From CAXMST01 sp038206985 (GTDB lineage: Bacteria; Actinomycetota; Thermoleophilia; Solirubrobacterales; 70-9): DNA of 64,000 nucleotides. Shown here one piece after another: positions 34,204 through 42,114 of the stretch. Location: assembly GCA_038206985.1 (NCBI GenBank), contig JBBRAH010000004.1, positions 1 to 64,000 on the forward strand. The letters are read 5' to 3'. How positions within the stretch are numbered: position 1 is the first letter of the stretch; each line of letters starts with the position of its first letter. The notes under the pieces are model-generated. The model was not told the DNA's origin, did not search any database, and worked only from the letters and a program-made list of their open reading frames with translations. Made by a program: the position numbers and the translations under genes.

Positions 34204-36099
34204 TCAGCCACCCTGGGAGAGCGTCAGAACGCGGTCGGCAGCGACGTTGCGCAGCTTCGTGCGGGCCCCGTTGGGCCAGCGAACCGCGACCTTGTTCGCC
34301 TTCTTCTCGCCTCCGAGACCGAAGTACAGCCGGTAGTTGCCCTGGGAGTAGCGCGAGGTGTCGCTGTCGCCGACCCAACTCGTCTGGGTGCGCCCGCCGG
34401 AGCGCACCTTGACGCGTGCCCCAACCGCCTCGTGGTTGCCCGCAGCGCCGCGCAGGTCGAACTCGAGCCAGTGGTTCTTGACCCGCCGGTTCTGGCGCAG
34501 GCGGGTTCGGACCCGGGGCGTGTCCGGGCTCGTGCGGATCGCCGTCACGTTGTCGCGAAAGCCGTCGGAGTCGTAGTCGAACCAGTTGGTGATTCCCCAC
34601 AGCGCGCTCCGTTTGGCGGTAGCCAGGCCGGTCCTGGCGAAGCGGCCGTTGGCCTTCTGGCGGTAGAGCCCGCTGGGCATCGAGTGCAGGTCGAGGCGGC
34701 CGTCGTTGTCGTAGTCGACGAAGGCTGCCCCGGAGCCGCGCGGGGGGAGCCCGGCGCGGCGCGGCGCGACCGCACGCAGGCGGCCGCGACGATTCTTCAG
34801 GAGCGTGTTGCCGCTGTTGGCACCGACGAACAGGTCGGGATCGCCGTCGCGGTCGTAGTCACCGACGGTGATCCCGTAGACCAGCTTGCTGCGATTGAAG
34901 CTGCGGATGCGCTGCACGAGGCGCCAGCGCTTGATCCCGCGGGAGCGGAAGACCCGGACCCGGCTGTCGTCGGCCACGATCAGCTCGGGCCGGCGGTCGC
35001 CGTCCAGATCGGCCCAGCGGTAGTAGGTACCCTGCGCCCGGACCTTGCGCAGCGCCTTGGAGAACCCGCGGAAGTCGCCACCGCCCACTGCCCTGTAGAG
35101 CTTTGGGGTGGCACCCTTGCAGGAGGAGAAGAGATCGAGGCGACCGTCACGATCGTAGTCGACCGAGGCAGCTTGCCGCGAGCGGCACTCGCCCTTGTTC
35201 AAGCCGCTGCCGGGCTCCTCGTTCGAGAATCGGCCGTTCAACGGGTTGGGCCGCAGCAGCTCATCGTGAAGCAGATCCGGGAAGTCGGCGATCCCTCCAC
35301 CGAGGCCACCCCGCACCACGAAGGCGTCCGTGTGCCCGTCGTAGTCGGTGTCGCTCCAGGCGATGCCGTGGCGATCGATCAGCCGCAGCGTGAAGTCGGA
35401 GTTGAGCGCGCGCACCTTACGAGCCCCGACGAAGGTCGAGGCGAGCAGTGGCCGCTGGTCGATGTCGAACTCGATCGGCGGTAGATCGACCTTGCGCACC
35501 CGGAGGACGATGTGACCCTGCTCCGCCACGGTGAACTCGATCACCGTGCTGCCGCCCGCACGCCTGACCTGCACCTGCGCCCCGTTCTTGCGCACGACCT
35601 GGACGCTCGGCGAAGGCAGCCGCACGGTGCCGCGAGCCCGTTCGGCGAGCAGCGGAATGCCGCGCACATCGTTGGCAACGATGTGCAGGAGCGGCACGTC
35701 GGAGTCCGGGTCGAGCGCGTTCTGACCGGCGCGGGACTCGGCGTAGATGTAGAGCCCCGGGGCCCCGATCTTCGGCGGGTGCAAGAGGTCCTCGAAGCCC
35801 GGGAACGCGGGTGTCGGGCTGAACCCGGTCGAGCCCATGAGATTCCTGTAGTTACCCGGCGCTCCCTCGATCAGGGTGCCGAGGAACTTGTGGTTGACGC
35901 TGAAGATCTCCGGGACGCCGTCGGTGTCGTAGTCGGATACGCCGAGATCGAACAGGCGCCCGTCGTTGATCGGCACGGGCCGGGTCTTGAAGCCGCCCTC
36001 ACGACCGGCCTGTGCGCCGGCCGGGGCCTGCAGCGAGAGCAGCAGCGCGAGCCCGAGAGCCAGCAGCGGCAAGCGCCACGCCTCAGCTCCCGCGGGCAT
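34204..36099 (-). CDS. Secreted CRTAC1-type protein (FG-GAP repeats + ASPIC/UnbV), copy A
   Basis: A 631-residue protein with signal peptide (RLPLLALGLALLLSLQAPAGAQA). FG-GAP/VCBS-like repeats run from about residue 40 (FDLGVSDYDTDGVPEIFSVNHKFLGTL) through RQAASVDYDRDGRLDLFSSC, TVGDYDRDGDPDLFVGANSG and AAFVDYDNDGRLDLHSMPSG. The C-terminal ASPIC/UnbV domain is NHWLEFDLRGAAGNHEAVGARVKVRSGGRTQTSWVG...YFGLGGEKKANKVAVRWPNGARTKL. Such proteins are calcium-binding propellers, mostly of unknown role. The ATG at 36099 is chosen for its GGGGAAG Shine-Dalgarno and proper signal peptide over GTG 36141. Paralogous to the gene at 42115-43986. Confidence 0.87.
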   Translation of the reverse strand: MPAGAEAWRLPLLALGLALLLSLQAPAGAQAGREGGFKTRPVPINDGRLFDLGVSDYDTDGVPEIFSVNHKFLGTLIEGAPGNYRNLMGSTGFSPTPAFPGFEDLLHPPKIGAPGLYIYAESRAGQNALDPDSDVPLLHIVANDVRGIPLLAERARGTVRLPSPSVQVVRKNGAQVQVRRAGGSTVIEFTVAEQGHIVLRVRKVDLPPIEFDIDQRPLLASTFVGARKVRALNSDFTLRLIDRHGIAWSDTDYDGHTDAFVVRGGLGGGIADFPDLLHDELLRPNPLNGRFSNEEPGSGLNKGECRSRQAASVDYDRDGRLDLFSSCKGATPKLYRAVGGGDFRGFSKALRKVRAQGTYYRWADLDGDRRPELIVADDSRVRVFRSRGIKRWRLVQRIRSFNRSKLVYGITVGDYDRDGDPDLFVGANSGNTLLKNRRGRLRAVAPRRAGLPPRGSGAAFVDYDNDGRLDLHSMPSGLYRQKANGRFARTGLATAKRSALWGITNWFDYDSDGFRDNVTAIRTSPDTPRVRTRLRQNRRVKNHWLEFDLRGAAGNHEAVGARVKVRSGGRTQTSWVGDSDTSRYSQGNYRLYFGLGGEKKANKVAVRWPNGARTKLRNVAADRVLTLSQGG

Positions 36100-36147
36100 T
36101 TCGTGCTTCCCCTGCTTCCCGCTGTCTATCGCGGATCCCACCGTCTC

Positions 36148-39100
36148 TCAGGCTAGAGCACCGGTCGTCTCGGTCCGCCAGTTGACCGCGAACACGCGAT
36201 GGCTGCCCGCGAGCCCCTTCAGTTCGAGTTCGCGCCCCTCGTCCCAGCCGAACTCAGAGCCACCGCAAGCCGAGCGCAGCGCTTCGGAGGTGAGGATCTC
36301 GCCGCCCCGCGCCTGCGCGGCGATCCGCGCCGCGAGCACGACGCTGCGGCCGAAGAAGTCGCCCTCCTCCTCGATCACCTCGCCGACGTGCAGGCCCATG
36401 CGAACCTTGACGCCGTCGGGACCGTCGCCCGCGCCGGCGAGATCGCGCTGCACGGCGACCGCGCAGCCGAGAGCAAGTCCGGGATCGGGGAAGGCCAGCA
36501 TGAAGCCGTCGCCCTGGTTTTTGACCTCGTAGCCGTTGAACTCGGCGAGGCGTCCGCGGAAGAGCGCGTTGTGGGCGCGCAGCACGCCGATCCAGCGCTC
36601 GTCGCCGAGCGCCTCGGTCATCAGCGTGGAATTCTTGATGTCGCTGAAGAGGATCGACACCCGGCCGTCAGCCGAGGCAATCGAGCCGAGGTCGGGGCGT
36701 TCGTCGGCGACCGCGAGCGCGACGCTGTCGATCGAGGCGTTGGCATCGACTCCGGCCACGCCCTGTGCTTCGAGCCGGTCGCGAACGGTGCGCTCCACCA
36801 GTCGTCGCATACCGAGTTCCTGCCCCTCCTCGAGGGCTTTGCTCAGTGCCTCGAGCGCGCGGTCCCGGTCACCGGGGCCGTCGCGCAACAGCAAGGCCCG
36901 CCCGATGTGCAGTCTGCTGTTGGCCCGGATCGGCTTCTCACCGACCCGGTCGGCGGCGGCAATCGCACGCTCGAGGTGGCCGATCGCCAGATCGGGCTCG
37001 CCGATGGCAAGCGAGCCGAGACCGAGGTAGTGATCGGTTGGCCCGGCGTAGGCCGCTGCCCGGCCGACGACCACGTGCTCGCCCGCGAAATCTGCGAGCA
37101 AGCCGGTCAGCGTCCGGCAACTCTGCACATCGCCGAGGGCCGCGGCCACCTCGGTGATCCGGGCCATGCCGACAAGCCAGTTGGCGTCCCTCGGGATCCC
37201 GTCGAAGCCCGCGGCGGCAATCGGCTCGAACTCCGCTCGCGCCTCGTCGACGCGGCCCGCCTCGTTCAGGAAGCCGACCAGCGAGAGGCGCCAGGCGGGG
37301 ATGGCCGGGTAGGTCTCGACCATCCTGCGGATGCGGGGCAGCATTTCCTCAGCCGTCCCCTGGTACATGTGGAGCAAGGCGAGCTGCAGGGTGTTGAACT
37401 GAATCGAGAGTGGCTCCTGAGCGATCTTGCCCAGCCGCGCCCCCTCATCCGACAGCTCGCGCGCGAGGCTGAAGTTGCCCTTGATCGTCTCGAGCGTCGC
37501 CCGCATGATCGGCACGTGCCAGAGGTGGCGGGGCTCGCCGAGGCGGTTGACCAGTGCCGTGTAGTCGGCGAGCGCGCGCTCGGCGCCATCAACGCGGCCG
37601 AGCTGGAGAAAACAGACGAGCCGGTTTGCGTGGGCGCGGGCCTCGAAAGTGGTCTCGCGGGTACGCCGTGCGACCTCGAGCAACTCATCCGCCGTAGCCA
37701 GGCGGGACTCGGCAAATCCGGGGGTGGCCGCATCGAGGATCTGGGCAGGGCCGAGCGCCGCGGCCAGGGCCCTGTCGTCGCCCGACTCGCGCGCCAGCCC
37801 GAGCGCCTCCCGTGCCGCGTCCGTGCTGGCCCCCTCCGCATCGGCCCAGTAGTACTCCTGCGCCAGCGCCGTCAGCAGGAGCGAGCGCCGGGCCTTGTCG
37901 TCGGCCGGGATCGCCGCCAGGCCCTCCTCCAGGACCGCGACCAGCTCACTGTCGATGGAACCAACCTCACTGAGCGCCGAGATCGCGATCCCGATCTCGA
38001 CGAGGGAGCCGATGTCGCCGCGCTCGCGCGCCAGCTCGGCCGTTGCGAACAGCACCCGCCGCGCATCGTGGAAGCGCCCCGAGCGGGTCATCTCCTCCGC
38101 CAGCTCAAGCCGCAGCGGGATCTCCTGCGGGCGCTCCTCCTCGGGAAGCAGCTCGAGCGCCCGCTCCAGGTACTCGGCTGCATCCGCGTGGGCGAGCTTG
38201 GAAGCGGCGTCGCGCCCCGCGGAGAGCGAGTACCCGAATGCCCGCGCGGGCTCGCCGGCCGAACCTGCCGCGACGTAGTGACGGGCCAGCGCCTGCAATT
38301 GGCGATCGAGGTGCTCAGCGTGCAGCGCCTCGATCGCCTTCGCCGCCCGCAGGTGCAACTCGGCCCGGCGCTCCGGCCGCAGGTTCTCGTAGAGAGCCTC
38401 GCGGAAGACGGCGTGTGCAAACAGCCAGCGTTCGCTACCGGGGCGGCGCTCCGTGATCCGGGCGGCGAGGGCTGCCTCCAATAGATCCCTGACGTCCCCC
38501 TCGACGAGTTGCGCGAGCAGCTCGAGGTCGAACTCACGACCGAGCACGGCCGCGGCCTCGAGCGCGGCGTTGACCTCGTCCGGCAGCCGCCCCAGTCTGC
38601 GCGAGACTGCGTCGCGCACCCCCTCGGGAACGAGCACGGTTCCCCGGCCTACGTTGCCTGTCCCGCCATCGGTCACCAGCAGGCGAACGACCTCGCTGAC
38701 GAAAAACGGGTTGCCGCCGGTCTGATCATGGATCTGATCGAGCACCGAAGCGGCCGGCGGCTCACCGGTGGTTAGCTGCAGGAAGCGTTCGATCGCCTCG
38801 CGGTTCAAGCCCTTGAGCGCAAGGTGGCGACGGCCGGCAACCTCGTCCAGCTCAGCCAGCGCCTGCTTGAGATTGTCGCGTGTGGCGGCCTCCTCGTCGC
38901 GATAGGCACAGACCAACAGCAGCGCGTTGCCGGTCAGCTTGCGGGCCAGGAAGCGGAGTAGCTCGACCGAGGAGGAATCGGCCCAGTGCAGATCGTCGAA
39001 GATCAGCACCAGGGGCCGGGAGGCGGCGATCCCACAGAGCAGCTCGGTGACGGCCTCGTAGAAGCGGAAGCGGGCCTCGTCACCTTCAATCGGCGGCGGG

Positions 39101-40500
39101 GCGGCGATCGAAGGTACCCGCTCACGCAGCTCGGGCACCAGGCGAGCGATCTCGGGGCCGTCGGAGCCCAGCTGCCAGGCGAGGCCGACCGGATCGGCAT
39201 CGCGAATGTAGGAACGGATCACCTGGGCAAAGGGCCAGTAGGCGGGCACAGCATCGGCCTCGTGACAGGAGGAGGTGAGGACCGTGGCGCCCCGCACCCG
39301 GGCGTAGGTGATCAGCTCCTCGACCAGGCGCGTCTTGCCGATCCCCGGCTCACCCTCGATCAGGGCCACTCCGCCTCGGCCTCCAATCGCGTTCTCGGTC
39401 AGCTCGCGTAGCGCCTCGAGCTCCGGCTCGCGGCCGACGAAGATGCCGCCGGCCAGCGAATCGAGCGGATTCTCGGGCGCCTCGGCGACCTCGCCCGCCG
39501 GCTCCGCCGCGAGCCTTTCGATCTCGCGGCGCAGCTCGCTCGCTCCACCCGGCCGGTCGCCGGGCGACTTGGCCAGCAGCGTTCGGACGAGGTCGTCGAC
39601 CCCCGCCGGGACCTCGGGGTTGTGGTGTGAGGGCGGCAGTGGCTCGGCGCTCAGGTGGCGACTGATGATGCTGACCGGATCGTCACCCGGGAAGGGCGGC
39701 TCGCCGGCGAGCATCTCGAAGAGCAGCGCCCCAAGTGAATAGAGATCTGCGCGCGCGTCGGTGCGCCGGCCGATCGCCTGCTCGGGCGGCAGGTAGGCGG
39801 CAGTGCCGACCACCATCCGCTCGACCGCCTCGCGGGAGCGGGCGGCGTTGACGGCCAGCCCGAAATCTCCGACCCGCGCGGCGCCGTCGCTGTCGAGCCA
39901 GATGTTGGCCGGTTTGATGTCGCGATGGATGATTCCCCGCGCGTGGGCATGCTCGAGGCCCGCCGCGACGTCGGCTGTGATCTCGAGCGCTCTGGCGACG
40001 GCCAGGCGGCGGCCCGGTGCGGAATCGAGCAGGTCGTTGAGATCGCCGCCCTCGACGAACGTCGAGACGATGAACGGACGGTCGCCGTCCTGACCGCTGG
40101 CGAGCACCGCGACGACATGGCGATTGTCGCCGAGCTGCTCCATTGCCTCGGCCTCCCTGCGGGCGCGCGCCTGGGCAGTTGCGGCCAGATCCTCGGTGTT
40201 GAAGACGGAGACCGCCACCAGGCGCCCCGACTCCTCCGCATCGCGCGCGAGGTACACCCGTTTGCGAGAGCCCTCCCCGAGAAAGCCGACCACCTCGAAG
40301 CGACCGTCCCCGACGCTCTCAGGCGCGTCGCCGGGCGGCGCCGAGATACCGCCTGGAAGGGGTGGCGGTGGCCCCGGCTCCGAGCTCGCTTCCGATTCCG
40401 CCTGGGTCCCGGGCGCAGTGACCGGCGCGAGCGAAGCTCCGCAGCTGTCACAGAAGCGGGCCCCCTCGCGGTTGTCGTTTCCGCATTCGGGACATCTCAT
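36148..40500 (-). CDS. Zinc ribbon-Ser/Thr kinase-AAA ATPase-TPR-adenylate cyclase fusion
   Basis: A 1450-residue cytoplasmic protein. Residues 1-25 are a zinc ribbon (CPECGN...FCDSCG). Residues 68-330 are a Hanks-type kinase with GEGSRKRVYLA (75-85), HRDIKPAN (192-199), DFG (212-214) and TAAYLPPEQA. The beta-3 lysine is replaced by Ser98 (VAVSVF) while Lys80 sits in the glycine loop. Residues about 350-620 are an AAA/STAND ATPase with Walker A GEPGIGKT (383-390) and Walker B LVLIFDDLHWAD. A long helical repeat region follows to about 1260. The class III cyclase domain has FSDIKNST and KNQGDGFMLAF (metal Asp residues, substrate Lys) and FFGRSVVLAARIAAQA, keeping Arg but with Val where the transition-state Asn is usual. 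It lies 57 bp after the sulfatase and 48 bp before CRTAC1 copy A. Confidence 0.92.
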   Translation of the reverse strand: MRCPECGNDNREGARFCDSCGASLAPVTAPGTQAESEASSEPGPPPPLPGGISAPPGDAPESVGDGRFEVVGFLGEGSRKRVYLARDAEESGRLVAVSVFNTEDLAATAQARARREAEAMEQLGDNRHVVAVLASGQDGDRPFIVSTFVEGGDLNDLLDSAPGRRLAVARALEITADVAAGLEHAHARGIIHRDIKPANIWLDSDGAARVGDFGLAVNAARSREAVERMVVGTAAYLPPEQAIGRRTDARADLYSLGALLFEMLAGEPPFPGDDPVSIISRHLSAEPLPPSHHNPEVPAGVDDLVRTLLAKSPGDRPGGASELRREIERLAAEPAGEVAEAPENPLDSLAGGIFVGREPELEALRELTENAIGGRGGVALIEGEPGIGKTRLVEELITYARVRGATVLTSSCHEADAVPAYWPFAQVIRSYIRDADPVGLAWQLGSDGPEIARLVPELRERVPSIAAPPPIEGDEARFRFYEAVTELLCGIAASRPLVLIFDDLHWADSSSVELLRFLARKLTGNALLLVCAYRDEEAATRDNLKQALAELDEVAGRRHLALKGLNREAIERFLQLTTGEPPAASVLDQIHDQTGGNPFFVSEVVRLLVTDGGTGNVGRGTVLVPEGVRDAVSRRLGRLPDEVNAALEAAAVLGREFDLELLAQLVEGDVRDLLEAALAARITERRPGSERWLFAHAVFREALYENLRPERRAELHLRAAKAIEALHAEHLDRQLQALARHYVAAGSAGEPARAFGYSLSAGRDAASKLAHADAAEYLERALELLPEEERPQEIPLRLELAEEMTRSGRFHDARRVLFATAELARERGDIGSLVEIGIAISALSEVGSIDSELVAVLEEGLAAIPADDKARRSLLLTALAQEYYWADAEGASTDAAREALGLARESGDDRALAAALGPAQILDAATPGFAESRLATADELLEVARRTRETTFEARAHANRLVCFLQLGRVDGAERALADYTALVNRLGEPRHLWHVPIMRATLETIKGNFSLARELSDEGARLGKIAQEPLSIQFNTLQLALLHMYQGTAEEMLPRIRRMVETYPAIPAWRLSLVGFLNEAGRVDEARAEFEPIAAAGFDGIPRDANWLVGMARITEVAAALGDVQSCRTLTGLLADFAGEHVVVGRAAAYAGPTDHYLGLGSLAIGEPDLAIGHLERAIAAADRVGEKPIRANSRLHIGRALLLRDGPGDRDRALEALSKALEEGQELGMRRLVERTVRDRLEAQGVAGVDANASIDSVALAVADERPDLGSIASADGRVSILFSDIKNSTLMTEALGDERWIGVLRAHNALFRGRLAEFNGYEVKNQGDGFMLAFPDPGLALGCAVAVQRDLAGAGDGPDGVKVRMGLHVGEVIEEEGDFFGRSVVLAARIAAQARGGEILTSEALRSACGGSEFGWDEGRELELKGLAGSHRVFAVNWRTETTGALA

Positions 40501-40557
40501 CGGCTGGCGCGAGGATACCCCCCGGCGGTGCCTCCGCCCAGCCAGGCGGGCGGCGCC

Positions 40558-42090
40558 CTACTCGCAGTAGTGGCCGCTTGCCGGTACCGGATCGCGGCCC
40601 TGCACACCGGCACAGTCACGCAGGATGTCGAGGCGATCGGCGAGTTGCTGCTGGCGGTCGGCGAGCGGGGTCGCACCCGGTGCCGGCGCCAGGTTCTGCA
40701 GTTGGAATAGGTCGGCGCCGCGGTCGTAGTGCTCGAGCGCCGAATAGGGGCCGCACGGCTCCGCGGTGCTCTCGCGGGCCTCCGTGTGCTCGATGTAGAC
40801 GTCGCCGGCGGTGCGGATCCCGCGATACGCACAGTTCAGCCCCTGCCGTGGAGTGCCCTCGGACTGGAGCTCGATCGCGACGGCCCGTCCCGGATCGAGA
40901 GGCGCGGTGCCCAGAGCCTCACCGAGCAGCGAACGACCGTCGAGGACGCGGCAGCCGGTCCTCTTGCAGGGCGGCGCGTCGGCGAGATCCAGGATCGTCG
41001 GAGCGAGGTCGATATTCACCGCCGGGGCCGTGCTCTGTGACACCGCGGGAGCCGGGTACTTACCCGGTAGACGGATCGCCAGGGGAACCCTGAGGGCCTC
41101 CTCGTACGGCGCCTGCTTGCCGCTGTCGATGCGGTGCTCTCCATAGAGGTAGCCGTTGTCGGAGCTGAAGATCACAGCCGTGTTCCGGAGCGCGTGCGAT
41201 TGGCGCAGGGCGCGGTAGATCTCCCCCATCCCGCGATCGAGGGTGCGGACGGCCGCGAGGGCACACCCGTAGCCGCGACGGACCCGTGCGGTGGCTGTCT
41301 GATCCAGGATCGGGAGGCCCTGCAGGAAGGCCGGCTTGTCGGAGATGTCGGCCTCGTTGAACCCCGGCCCCCCCGGCAGCGGCGCGTTCAGATAGGCGTC
41401 CTCGTCGGGCGGGCCGGGCACCGGCTCGTTGAGACAGCGCCCGTCCCGGGCCCCCGGCCCGATATGGGGCGCCAGGTGGTCGAGCTGCAGGTAGAAGGGC
41501 GTATCGCGTCGTGCCTTGCGGCGGATCTGCGTGGCCGCGACCCTGCTCAGCGTAGCCGTCAGGTGATCGCGGTCGGCACTTCCGAAAGAACGGACGCCCT
41601 TGTTGGTGCGCATCTCGTAGTCGTAGTAGCCACGTGGCGCGAGCGTGGTTCGCCAGACGTCCCACCCGGGAGCGATCTGCCCGATGCGCCCCCCGTCCTC
41701 GTATCCGTTGAAGAAGCGGCCAACGTGGACCGTGGTGTAACCGGCCCGTCGGAGCCAGCCCGGCAACACGTTGCGGTTGCGCAGCAGTTGTCCGTAGCTG
41801 TTGCGCAGCACCCCGTTGTTGTGCCCGTACTGGCCCGTGGCCAGGGTCGCTCGCGCCGGGCAACAGAGCGGCGTCGAGACGACGAAGTCAGTGAAATCGA
41901 CGCCGGGATCGACGAAGTGCCGGAAGGTGCGTGGCATCACCTCGGGCGTGAAGGTCGGCACCGCCTGATCGTCGGTGAGCACCACGATCACGTTGGACTG
42001 CTTCGGCGCGGACTTCGGGGAGAAGTCGTCGACGCCCTGGGCCCCCGCGGACGCTGCCCCTCCGCCCAGCAGCAGCAGCGCACTCAGCAG
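40558..42090 (-). CDS. Secreted sulfatase, start codon unresolved (copy 1)
   Basis: An alkaline-phosphatase-fold sulfatase. The metal/N-terminal motif is SNVIVVLTDDQ, and the FGly motif is CCPARATLATGQ (Cys-x-Pro-x-Arg, modified by formylglycine-generating enzyme). Also present are GYTTVHVGRFFNGYE, SSDNGYLYGEHRIDSGKQAPYEE and DLAPTILDLA. The first canonical start (GTG 41991) cuts off strand 1 and a clear signal peptide (VLLSALLLLGGGAASAGAQG) encoded just upstream. That frame is open back to the TGA (42117-42115) that ends CRTAC1 copy B in the same frame, with no ATG/GTG/TTG between. CTG 42090 is used here provisionally; GTT 42111 is the alternative. It ends CAGVQGRDPVPASGHYCE like its paralogue. 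Confidence 0.82.
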   Translation of the reverse strand: MLSALLLLGGGAASAGAQGVDDFSPKSAPKQSNVIVVLTDDQAVPTFTPEVMPRTFRHFVDPGVDFTDFVVSTPLCCPARATLATGQYGHNNGVLRNSYGQLLRNRNVLPGWLRRAGYTTVHVGRFFNGYEDGGRIGQIAPGWDVWRTTLAPRGYYDYEMRTNKGVRSFGSADRDHLTATLSRVAATQIRRKARRDTPFYLQLDHLAPHIGPGARDGRCLNEPVPGPPDEDAYLNAPLPGGPGFNEADISDKPAFLQGLPILDQTATARVRRGYGCALAAVRTLDRGMGEIYRALRQSHALRNTAVIFSSDNGYLYGEHRIDSGKQAPYEEALRVPLAIRLPGKYPAPAVSQSTAPAVNIDLAPTILDLADAPPCKRTGCRVLDGRSLLGEALGTAPLDPGRAVAIELQSEGTPRQGLNCAYRGIRTAGDVYIEHTEARESTAEPCGPYSALEHYDRGADLFQLQNLAPAPGATPLADRQQQLADRLDILRDCAGVQGRDPVPASGHYCE

Positions 42091-42114
42091 AACTGCCCCC
42101 GCGCGGAAAACGGC

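Noticed and set aside
36199..38484. 761-residue plus-strand open frame opposite the kinase-cyclase gene
   Set aside because: Mirrors the helical repeat region codons; no recognisable domain and no ribosome binding site.
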